From: Apostichopus leukothele
Taxonomy: Eukaryota; Echinodermata; Holothuroidea; Aspidochirotida; Stichopodidae
Assembly: GCA_010014835.2 (NCBI GenBank)
Contig: JAAAKB020033978.1
Location: 1-23,602, forward strand
Direction: 5' to 3'
Length of the DNA: 23,602 bases
The translations under genes were made by a program, and so were the position numbers. The notes beneath the pieces were generated by a model. That model saw nothing but the letters and a program-made list of their open reading frames with translations. It was not told where the DNA came from and made no database searches. Below, piece by piece: positions 9,201 through 21,200 of the stretch. The stretch's first letter is position 1. Each line of letters opens with the position of its first letter.

Positions 9201-12200
9201 GACAGTACAAACCAATTTCTACATTTGCAACTTAATTATGGTCTATGGTGTAACTTCTATATGCACACTTACATTTAAAGGCTTACACTGTTGGTTAGTA
9301 TTGAGTTTATGTTCCGAAGGTTTTACAAAATATACATAGTATTTTAAGTTAACGCTTATTTTTATGTTTGAAAACTGGTAGGTGTTTGCTTCAGTCAGGC
9401 ACATATATACTCACATCAACTGTAAACGCATTAATGTACCCTTCTGTGTTAATTTTCCCCACACTTTGCAAGAAGAGGAGTTTCTTTGACACTACAATTG
9501 AGAGAATAGAACAGAAATAATGTGTTACCATGAATATGAAAAAATTCAGTAATTGTAGCACCTTGTGCTAAGTTGTGAAACTGCATGTTATATTGTACCA
9601 AGGTTGGTTCACATTGTACATTAAATTGTATTCTGATCCATAGTCATGTGTCCAAACAGTGATAAGTCAACCTTTAATATCGCTTTAGCCGTTTTCCAGA
9701 AACAAGTATCTTTGGATTTATTTTTTACAAAGCCCTTTGTTCAGAACTGAAGATGATAGAAAGTTAGCACAATAAACTATTTAACGTAATTTCCAACTAG
9801 TTTACAACTAAGACTAGTATGATTCAACTCTCAAATTCGTTGACATTATATGTTATTGAATGAAATATGGTAACCTTTGAGAATGTGAAACTACTTTCTA
9901 GATGAATATACGTTGACGTTAAACCATTATATGTTGACCCACGTCGTCACAAATTGGCTACATAGTTACCAGGGGCGATACCAGGAAACCGAACTCTGTC
10001 TGGTTCTGCCGGAGGACTAGATTTGTGAATCCTATCTCGATTATCGAGTTTTGAATGGATCTGAAACAGATTTGAAAAGAACATTACCGATTTCACCAGA
10101 GCAATTGTCACTCTTTTGAGCTAGTGGGAGCTACACTTCTGCAATAATGAATGACAATTTGATTTCTGAATTTACCTTTTCTGCGTTTAACGTAACAACT
10201 ACTTTGTATTTTCTGAGCACTGAACTCAATTTACTTTACCAGGATGAAACCTTCTGCACGTAATTTTTGTGGTTTTTCGTCACTATAACTTCAAGTCACT
10301 TCAACCTTAAAATCTAACTGCTGCAAATGCAAGATCCAAGTGTTAGTATAACATAACTCAAGTACAATCTTATTTAACCTTTGACAGAGAGAAGAAATGA
10401 TATGAAACCCAAATATACTTTACCTTAAGCTGTTTGACTATTTTCTTCTTATTTTGGTCAAGTGACAAGGCGATCATACTCTCTTTAGGAATCCACGTTT
10501 TACCAGTCAAGTATTCTTCCAACAGACATTCATGCAAGAACGCGTATTGTGTCTGCCATAAAAGAGGTCAATTAACACGTGTAAAGTTTACGATGAATTG
10601 CATCTAAAATAACTATACGGTTTTCGGTACTTATCAGCTGACATTTTGACTAAATATTAACATAGCTGTATGATGAAATGGTCTACATTCTGCCAAAGTT
10701 ATGGTATATTAAAATATTTTATACACGCTTTTGTCGATTCATCATTGATTTGACACCGTTTAAGGCCGTGAAACCGTGATCATTTTAACTCTGTAAACTA
10801 AGATAGAACTTTTTTTTAGAAAGTACGTTCGTTTATGTGTCAATGTAAAATTCTTGACAGCAATGACTTCTCACTATACATTTCAGTACAGATGCTTAAC
10901 ACAGTGTCCATGTTATCCTGGTGACAACACTTAAACTGAAGTTTAAAGGTGTCTTACTACGATATAGCTTCCTTCCTACTTTTCAATGAAAGTGATTTCT
11001 TAGGAACAGCCACTAAAACTAAAACTACATGTTTTGCCACGGTTAATAAAGTTCCGTCTTTTTCATACATCAATGATGAAGGACATATTTGTTCATATTT
11101 ACCGGTCTCTGGATCATATCAATTCTATTTTCACGCATTTCCTGAACGTACCCAAATACATCGATCGTTTCAGATCCGCTAAGAAAGTCTATAAGGGTGT
11201 ACAAACCAATAAAAGTGCCTGTCCTCCCTACTCCTGCGCTATTAAGGAAAACCAAAAGAAAATTGAATTAGGATTCAGAATCAAGAGAAAAGTATGCCCC
11301 TACGAATGAAAAAAAAGGTGCAAGATGTTCATAGCAATTTTTTATTGTATTTATCATCATTGGTGTCCTCTACCTACTTATCACTGAAAATAATACATTG
11401 GCAATAAAACGAGGGACAATACGTAAACTGTGATGCCACGAGATTTCTTCCTTCGTGTTTGGTTGCATGTTACATTAAATGTATCAGTATAAATGAAATG
11501 GTGACTAGTTGAAAATGCATGCTCTCCCAACATTCTCCCAACATTATTAAAGGTTTGATAATGTAATGCAAAGTAGTAAATAAAATCTTGTTGCTGTTTG
11601 ATAACACCCGCGCGAAAATACATATTGACACAAAATATCTTGTTAGTTTGTATTGTTAAGTTTCGTTAATTGCCAAATAATTGCAATAATCTATATATAT
11701 ATCAAATACTGATGTTGTTATTGGTTATGCTAATATTGTAATCAGCACCATGTTTGAGGAGAGGAAATACACCGTGGTTTCTCGTATGATATATTGATAT
11801 CCACCCTCCATACTCGGTATAGCGAAATACGGATTTATAACTTGAAGGTAACGCGTCTACCTGCTTTACTTTGAAATGTTGTTTAACCTTACCTACAGTG
11901 TACAACCAATGGGGCAGAAACATTCTCCTGTGCTGCCTTAACTTGTTTAGTGAGAGATATCAGAGGTGTCGGCTGCTCGGGTATGTCCATATCAGGCCAT
12001 GTAAGGAAATGGAAGATCCGAACAGTTCGAACTTCTTCCTCCTTCAAAGAAAACAAACAAATTATCTTTCCATTAAGCAATACAAACTATGTGCCAGTCA
12101 CTTTTTACTTGGTTTACATTAAAAATACAAGCTATTGAAATTTGTTCCACATATTCAGGTCATGATGATCGTTAAACACTATGTTCGCTCTGTGATTGAT

Positions 12201-15200
12201 GACATGACTTCAGCATTTAAAATTCTTGTTATCATAATGGGGTCGGATAAATGACATGTTATGTAACTTTGGGTTAACCAATGACAAAATGATAAATGAC
12301 AGGGGACTACTGAAGCACCGCATCCCATCGTAGGCATACCCATAAGGGCAAAGATATTTTGAAAGAAGTAAAAAAAACAATCAAATAGACCGTCGCGCTG
12401 GATGTGGAGGATGCTGAATTTACTGATCCTGGTGTTCATGGATTAGCCTCGACTTTTGGTAGCAAATGTCGCCAAACGAACTGGCTTATACGTCAGTACC
12501 AATGGCATATGTAATTCGATTTGCATATTATGTGGACTCGTATCCAAACAATGTTGTAGCCTACCAATGTAACAGTCATATATCTTGTAGTATAGTCAGC
12601 TACATTCTCGGACTTCAGCCAGGTAACATTTATCTCACCAAAAAATTGCCCTTTCTTTTCGACTTTTGGCCAATACTGCAAGCAGCGATCCTTGGAATAA
12701 AAACAAATGCAACACGTTGGAAGGTCTGCATGAAAGAGTTTTATATATAACTTTGTTTACTTGAAGGATATTGATTCTGAACGCTCTTATGTTTAAAAAA
12801 ACAATCAGTATTGCCCCCAAAATATATGCTTTTGAAAACTTTAGGTTGATGCTGATGAACTTTTGATAGTTGAAAAGAGGGAAATAGATTGGTATTTTCT
12901 GGCGGTAGATTAACGCTTGTTTCAGTTAATACTTACTTTTCCTCGCTCAACAAGGTTTGTTAACATTACAATATTTAGAACGTGTTCTTGCCATATCATT
13001 CTCCAGAAGTCGTTTAGAGAAGCTTTATTTGGACCTTTGTAAATTAAGAACAAACAAGAAGATAAACAGTGACAAGGAGTGATGATCGATAACTTGTGGT
13101 CATGGTTGATATTGTTGTTATTAGTTAGTATAATAGTTTAGTTATGTACTCTCTGATTATTGGAAAAGATTGACAAAACTTACATTATTAACCGAATTCA
13201 AATTTTATAAGCAAAGGGATTCTATATTTGAAATGGATAATCGCTGATGCAATATCCTATTTCAGTTTTGCTCCGGGACTCCTTAATGCGGCATACCTGG
13301 ATGCAATAGCAACTATATGTAAAAATGATTCACATCAGTTTTAAGCACTGTTTTAAAAAAGGGAAGTAATTCACATATTTCCATGCGTAAACTAACCTTG
13401 GCAAGCTATGAAGGTTTTGTCTCCAGATAGACCCTGAAAGAGATAGAGAGGCAAAACGAGTTATAAACATTGTGTTGCAACACGATAACACATAGCTGAT
13501 TTTCCTTTACAAAAAGGATAGATTCTATGTTGTGAATGTTTCACTTGCTCTCGAAAGAAATAAAAGGATCACCCAGAAAAGTTCTAAAGAATTTCAGTTG
13601 TCTTTAATTATTTTAATTATAAGTCACTATAAATTATCAATTTTCACAAATTTCTCAACCTAGTCGATAATTTGTGTATTCATACCGTTATATAATTCGC
13701 ATTATAGTAGTCTGAATGTTGATCACCTCTCAGCGATTCCAAAACTACTCTGGAATGATCATCTGCAGAGGAAATCATAGACAGAGACTTTATTTGGAAA
13801 TAATTATCCTGGGATAATTCAATATATAAATGTCATTTTCGTTTCGAAAGTCAATTAAAATAAATAAATAATTATTGAAGAAATATATACAAGTCATGCG
13901 ATACAGTCAATTATTTATTTATGTTGCTCTTGTTTATGTTATTGAAGTTCCTCGTAGATAGTTATGAAGTGATAGATAGGTTGTGAAGGAGTGTACAAAG
14001 GTTACTAGATATAAACGTATAGACAATTCTGTGTTCAATAGCACGCAGTAGTCAAGCGAGATTTGGGGGAAACAAAATGCTACATTCTCTAAGTGCCCGT
14101 CTGCTAACACAAATGTCCTGATTCAAATTCAATAGAAAATAAAAAGTCACTGAAAATTTCGTTCTCAACTACTATATCAGTATATACGTATAGTTTAAAT
14201 AGAATAAGATTTTGTTCAAACAGCTAAGAGGAAATGTTAACGTTGAGGTATTGCATATTTCATACACTAGCATACAAAAGTGCATTGAGGATACTATACC
14301 CATGAGGATATCGAGTGTTGAACCCACAATATACCGGTGTAACCGGGATTTGGGCTCAACAAATTCTATAATAGCTTACATAAGATAACATTCTGGGTCA
14401 ATGTATGTTTGAATTATACCAACTATGAATTTATGAAGCAATAGCTTATAATATTATCGGAAAGGCCAGGTAGGTTTAGATTTACTCACAATATGAAGTA
14501 TTCTATAGTCTTGCATCATGTATAGTTGAGATATGATATTGTTATCTTATTGGCTGTCAGAGACAATAAAATACTATGTGCCATCAAACGTGTTCTTCTA
14601 ATGACCACTTACAGTGTCATCAAGTAACATTTTCACTGTTCATGTGAAGTTCAGTATGTAAAGAGAAACAACCTAATGGCAAGAAGAAATTACTGCCATC
14701 AACTAGCGGAATAACTGAGACTTATAGATTGCTTTCAAAAGCATACAATAGCTAATTTTCGGTTTCTTTTGCCATACCGAGTAAGGAATTGTTGATATCT
14801 GGTAGTCAAATTACACTGTTTTACAATTGTACTGTTATATAAAAGTCGGGACGGACAAAATGCGTGCTTAACCAATTGCAACTTATATAAATCTTTTACC
14901 CTACGCGAACTCACAAGAATATTGTCAATGGCATTAACATGACATTGGCATTCGTTGTTATTTCATGTGATAGTTATCACATCGTTTGTGCATCGTGTAT
15001 ATGAAAGAAAGTTTTGGAGTATTGTTTACTGTAACTTACATGGTAACATATTCTTAAATCTGTTCTTTTCCTTGTTTTCAACTTTCTCACCGACTTCACT
15101 CTGATACTGTTTTCCCTGTCTAAGGAGCTGGAAGGAAATATTTCGAATCAAAGCATTTAGTTGGATTTTCAATAAATGCTCTCTTTTAAGGAAAGTTAAA

Positions 15201-18200
15201 GCTTTTGAAATGTATAAGGGTAAACAAGTTTTAATATTTAAGGGTATCGATGTAATTCAAGTCAAATTACTTCAATAATTGACTTAAATATGCATTTTAA
15301 TTAATATTTCAAAGTATTTATGGGAGAAACCGGCGTTTATTTTACATGAATCAAATTAGGCATAGCTGAAAGAATTTCCGTTACAAATCGATGAATATAT
15401 TTTCGCGTTTGATCAATTGCTGCGACTAATTTTTAGCTATAAAAATGCCAAACATTGAAGATATCGTACACTCTCTAGCAAACTTCAATAAAGATGAAAG
15501 AAGAAGTTCAGACCAGCCAATTACTGACTAACATAATTTATGCATGAGAGTGAATAAACTTGTGTGTCCTAGACAAGGGACAAACTGTTGAAGTGTACCC
15601 CGACCACATTCACTGTATGCCATTGTAACGAATAGTTAATGAGTAACAAGCTCTCACATTTTTTCTGATGCTGTCAAGAAAACGATGTAGGTTTGTTTCG
15701 GAACTGACATATCTGGATCTTTGAATCTACTCAGACACAGTCCTTTCAGGTATGCCTTGTACTGTTATATTAGGAAAACTTCAATAATCAAATCGTACCA
15801 TAAACTGCTCATTGAAAGTATCGACTGCACCGCTCTGACATTTTGTAATGTATCTCGCTAATTCTGTTAGAGGTATAGGAGCTGGCTGTTGTACGTTATC
15901 ATACACTGGAATAGCTTGGTCATTAGTCTCATGATCAGTGTCTGGTATCTTCTGATCTACTTTCTTTGCTCTAATGGAGGTTTCAAGAGAAGATTCACCT
16001 AGAAATATAGAGAGTGAGATTGATACAGAATGATGTGGCTCTACTACACATTGAACCATTGGTTCAAAGCGTTGAATAGTAAAATACACAGAAAGCTTAA
16101 TATTCAAAATATGATTATTGTATCTTAACAATTTACAAAGCTGGATCTTGTTTACGACTATAGTAGGAATCGTGTCATTGCAAGAAACGTAGAGAGTGAA
16201 AGAAAAGGGAAGATCGAAAAATAGGGACTGAACATGATTTTGTCTCCACTAACAATATTTTACAAAATGATTAAAAAAAAAGTGTGAGGAGACATGACAT
16301 TGATAAATTTGGGACAAAACGTATGAACTCAAGAAACGTCGCTTTTGAAATTACCTTTCTGAGTGGGAGGGCTCGTGCCTTCATAATCAATATTAAGAGT
16401 ATTTACATGGATCCGTCTTCTACAGTACGGCAGAACGTTAATTAAGAAGAAAAGAAATGAAAGGACACAGGTTGACACTGTAGGTTTGATGTGTAATTGT
16501 ATAGATGAAGATTGAATGTAACGGTCACAATTTGCTGATATTTGGATCTTGAAGGGAAATGATATAACAATGTATCCTCTATTTATACGCATGTGAGTTA
16601 AATAAGATAATTATAGCATTTTTCTGTGGAGAAGTGTGGAGATAACTGAGAGTTACATGGGACTAATATTATAAAGAATTGTTAGAGATAAACTTCAGAA
16701 TCAAAGAACATGTAGTAGTAAAAGTACGTGAGTTTATAATCCATTTTTCATCAATTGTACTATAACGGAGATTCGTGAAGGAAACATTGCTACTAACTAA
16801 AGTTAAGTTAAGTCGAGCCGAGTCGAGTCAAGTTAAGTTACAATAGTTAAGTAATATAGTTAAGTCACTAAAGTTAAGTAACGCTGTTCGCGAAGTGCTC
16901 ACCTTTTTCTTTGAATTACTGCACCCAAAAAGATGATGGAGACTAAGAGAAGACAACCCCCAAGAGATGACGTAACAATAGGCAGCCATGATGTGTTTTC
17001 TTCATATTGATGTAGAACATATGCAAAAGGCGGTCATAATCATTAAGCTTGACATCAATAGCAAGGAGAATCATATTGTTGATAGATAATGAATGAAACA
17101 TTTCTATTTGTTCATTTAACGCAATTTGATTTATGACTTGGTATGTGTGAGTACATAAAATCTCGTGCCACGAAAACATAAAAACCTGTGTAAGAAAGAA
17201 CTTCTCCACAACCTATATTTATCAGTCTGAGATTATATGGCTTAACTTGAAATTGTTCGTGATACATTTGATGACTTCGATTAAACTTGTGAATTCATGA
17301 GAGAGAGTTCTGAGAATATGACTTACCGATCCTCACCGAAATTGTCTCACTTTTTTGGCTCTCACCTCCAGAGGTTGTTAATTTCAAAAAGAACTCATGT
17401 CCGACACCATGTACTAATGAAGTGAATTTGTATGACGTCAGTGATGTGTCGTTAATGGATATCCTGCTAAAAACGTCATCAGTTGATCGAGATCGATAGT
17501 AGATAGTAAGGTGTGTCACTCCAGAACTGCAAGTGACATGTGGTAACTTGTCAAAAAAGAAAATGGTGATTGTAAATGAAAAGAACGTCGTCTTTAGAAT
17601 TTTTAGCACCAGGACGCAGCCACACTTACTAAGTAATTACTTTAATGCACATTGCGTAGAGCAAAACAGCTTAATGCATATGTAAATTATGTCAAAGTAG
17701 ATTCATTTCTGTATTTGGCAAATATGGAAACCGTGAATATTACATGTAACATACCTTCCATGATATCACCACGGTGAAACTTTCGCCGTCGATTTTAGCT
17801 GATGGATTCACTGGACTTAGAGGCACTGCATTACGCAATAAACAACAAATTGAAAAATATCGTTACTGGGTGTTTTAATATAAAATAATTCGGGAACTTT
17901 CTGTGGCTAGATATTGATGTACAATATTCAGAAATAACCAAGTATTCGTTACTGGTCTTGTAAGTAAGTAAGTTAGTATATGTTTGAGGGAGATGGGTGT
18001 GGAATTGTCTCATGAAGATAAGGTTCAAATGATATGTTTGGTTTTTTGTTCGGATTAGGGGTCTTCACGAGATGGCCAACGGTTAGGAACGTTTGGGGAA
18101 AATGAGGAAGTTAATTAACATCAACATTTACAGTAATCTTTTCTTACCCAACTGAAAAAGCAAATGGAATATTATATCGCTCACCTTTGCAATGTGTGGT

Positions 18201-21200
18201 ACCATTGGTAGAAGGTCCTCGGGGTCCCTCTCCCCCTTCTCCTTCTCGAACTGCTGCTACACTGAACATGTAGCTAGTCTCTGGTTCAAGGTCATTGAAG
18301 GTGTATTCATTGGGTTGAGCTGTACTAACGGAGGTTGCGTTCGACCAGCTAGTGACTGTATCTTCTCTGTAGTAAAGCGCATATCTCACTACTGGTCCAT
18401 CGCCATCATCAATTCCTTCATCCCATGGTGACCAACTAATCGTTATTGAAGGGCCAAATATCGATTCCACTTTAGGAGTTGATTTCAGGAGCGGAAGATC
18501 TAAAAGACCGAAAAAATAGCAATTAAAAAATTATGTAATTCTTAGGTGAGAAAATTTGTAATAAAATACAAATAATCCTTACCATAAACCTTTACAGTAA
18601 CTTCAAACATCGCTAGAATTCCGTTGTTTTTTCGCAACAGACAGTATAACTTGTCTCCCTCGCTGACATTAGTTATGTTGAATGTCCTGGACCGACTGTT
18701 TGTTGAATCCTTATTAGTTGAACTTTCGGTGACGATCCCGTTCACCATAAGCTCATGTTGGTCACGTGATGCAACCAGATCAAGGCTATCTAGATCTCCT
18801 CCAGGCCCTTCAACAGCGACGCACGTGACCCTCCCTGGGATTCCGGGATTTTGTTTTATGTATATTGTGCTATCAGACAAACCTATTTGTTGTAAGAAAA
18901 AAAAGGTCTCAATTTCTTGAGAAACGAATTGGTACTTATCTATCATACTAGATTTTTCAGAAATGTGTAGAACCTGTCAGCGGTATTTAAGTAATGGGTA
19001 GAATTATAAATAATATTCATACTTTTGCATTAGATGCATGTACACGATTCTTACTCCTCAATAAGACTTGATGCATTTTAGTGAGAGCGAGAGATAAAGA
19101 GAGCGAGGGGGCTGGGGAGGGGGTAAAGGTTGGGGGGAGGGGAGTTAGTGCGGGAGCGAGGGTGAGTCGGTTGGCATTTGTTACTTTTTATTACAAAGTG
19201 ATAGCTCCAAAATCAACCCCGCAAAATAAATTACTGCCAAATACCTGTTTGACAACTAAATGGACCAAATAGATCGACCCATTGAGGAAGACATCCACCC
19301 GTCTGACATAATCCAGACTCTCGGTTACACCTCTCTTTATCACAATGACACTTCTGAGAGCAATCTGAGCCGTAGAACATTCCTTTACATTCTTCGATAG
19401 AAACATATTATTATATAGTAAAGGAAAGGAAGGAAATGTGATAAAATAAATTTTATTAAAACTGTGAGTGCAAAAAGACATCATTCTGTTTCCTTTAGAT
19501 TTCGAATACATCATTACTTAATTTGCTGTGTGAAAAACTTGAATCACTTGCAAATCTTTTCACGATTAATCAAATCAGCAGTAATTATTCACATATGATG
19601 GTTTTATTCAGGAAAAGCAATACCCCGTAATCTAAAATAGCGGTTAACGTTATTTACCTAATTACCACAACATATCATTAAACCAGAAAGATTGAAATCA
19701 CCAATTCTTTGATTTTTCTGTGAATAAAAAGGTTGTTGTACGAAATATTTCCCTAATTTCCACATTTAACTTTAACGAATTAATTTTCACAATTGCCACA
19801 CAAAGTCACAATAAATACATGTCCATCCAATGATCTTTTGTAATAACAACTGACCTTGACAATTACGTCCTGCTCGTCTCAAAGAACATTTACCAGTGCA
19901 TTCTCCTGTAAACGTATCACACGGGTTACTGTTACAGTTACAGGTTTGTAGGCAGCTGGCTCCATACTTTCCTGGCTCGCATTCTATTGTACAAACAAAA
20001 AGGTCCCAACAAGGTAAATAACGGTTGTATTTGCAGTACGTACCTGTGGCTTTTAAGTCTAATGTGAAAAAGAAGAAAACACGAGAAATAAAATAAGTGC
20101 ATGCTTCCGTGATGATATACCATGTGAAAAGATACCAGTTTGCATTTTATGCCAAGGATGAATCGAACCTGATATCATCCGTAGAGCATATGCTGATAGA
20201 ATAACGTGTGACGCTATGTAGAGATTGCCAAAGAGATAAGAGAAATCTATCTCCGATTAACAGAGATATAGTGTAATATAACTATGTGAGGGGAATTCCA
20301 GTTTGCCAATGTGTTTTTAAAGATCATGTCATCATAACCCATCAACGCCATTCCTTCACTCTGTAAAATATGTTTGAAAGTAGAGAAAGCAGAGTAAACG
20401 TTTAAATTTGTGGATTTCATAGCATATTAAAAGTGCCGACAAGATGTCATTGGTTTATACCTTCGTCACACGCTATTCCTTTATAGCCAGTTATACATCT
20501 GCAGCCAAATGGATGTCTGAGACAGAATAAGTTACCTCCACACCTTTGAGACTCATCTGTAGCTGAACATTGGAATTCGCAGTCATCCCCGAAACGGTTA
20601 AAGCCACATGCTGTTGGAATGAAGAGCTAGTAGTTAGGCCTATGTTCGTTTGTCCTTCAGTAAAGTAGTCACGTACTATTAATCAGTTTGTTCGTGTCAG
20701 CTATAGTTTACTTCTACCATCGAGAAATGTTTTAGTACAATGTATAAGTTATCGGTAATGGTGTTAAAATATTAAATCTCCTTGATAATCAGCACATGCA
20801 AAAACTCACGCAAAATTGCTTACAAATAATTTCATATATAGGGCTAGCGTTAACTTAACGGTAGCCCCTTCAATATCAAACTCAGGCCTTAATCAGTTGA
20901 ATAAACACTTTCCTTCCGTCTGCTGTAATCGCATTTTATGAGGATTTAGAACGCGACAAGGATACGGCAACAGAAATACACACTGGTGAAGAAAACGTAT
21001 TTACGTTGCTATTTAATTTAAAATAAACATGACGTCCACTGGTATGTGGCAACACTGCAACGGTATCTTTAAGTTTGCTATGTAATTTCCCAACCAACTT
21101 TCCATACAATTTCATTTCTTCTTTTATTGTGCCCCTCTCCCCTTGCTTTGAATTCTTGTAATTGTTTTTGTTCAGGTAAAAGGGTGTTCATAATTCTCTC

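Noticed and set aside
11070-11102. In-frame read-through after MIQRP ([10 protein letters not shown]) that looks like the family's QY-x-FLH segment
   Set aside because: It ends at a stop and is three residues out of register. Exon 10552-10424 supplies TQYAFLHE in exact register and phase.
11690-11703. Short TATATATA run
   Set aside because: Low-complexity intronic AT repeat. Far from any gene start, so not a meaningful TATA box.
12635-12820. Minus-strand 61-codon frame overlapping the D1 QYWP exon
   Set aside because: Wrong frame relative to [13 protein letters not shown]; a shadow with no motif.
16943-17209. 88-codon minus-strand open frame over the transmembrane exon
   Set aside because: The frame that continues in phase from FN3 gives a proper membrane helix and basic stop-transfer. 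The longer frame gives neither.
19191-19514. 107-codon minus-strand open frame over EGF repeat 4
   Set aside because: It is in a different frame from the cysteine-rich EGF translation, which fits phase 1-1 splicing. The long frame has no domain pattern and is a shadow.
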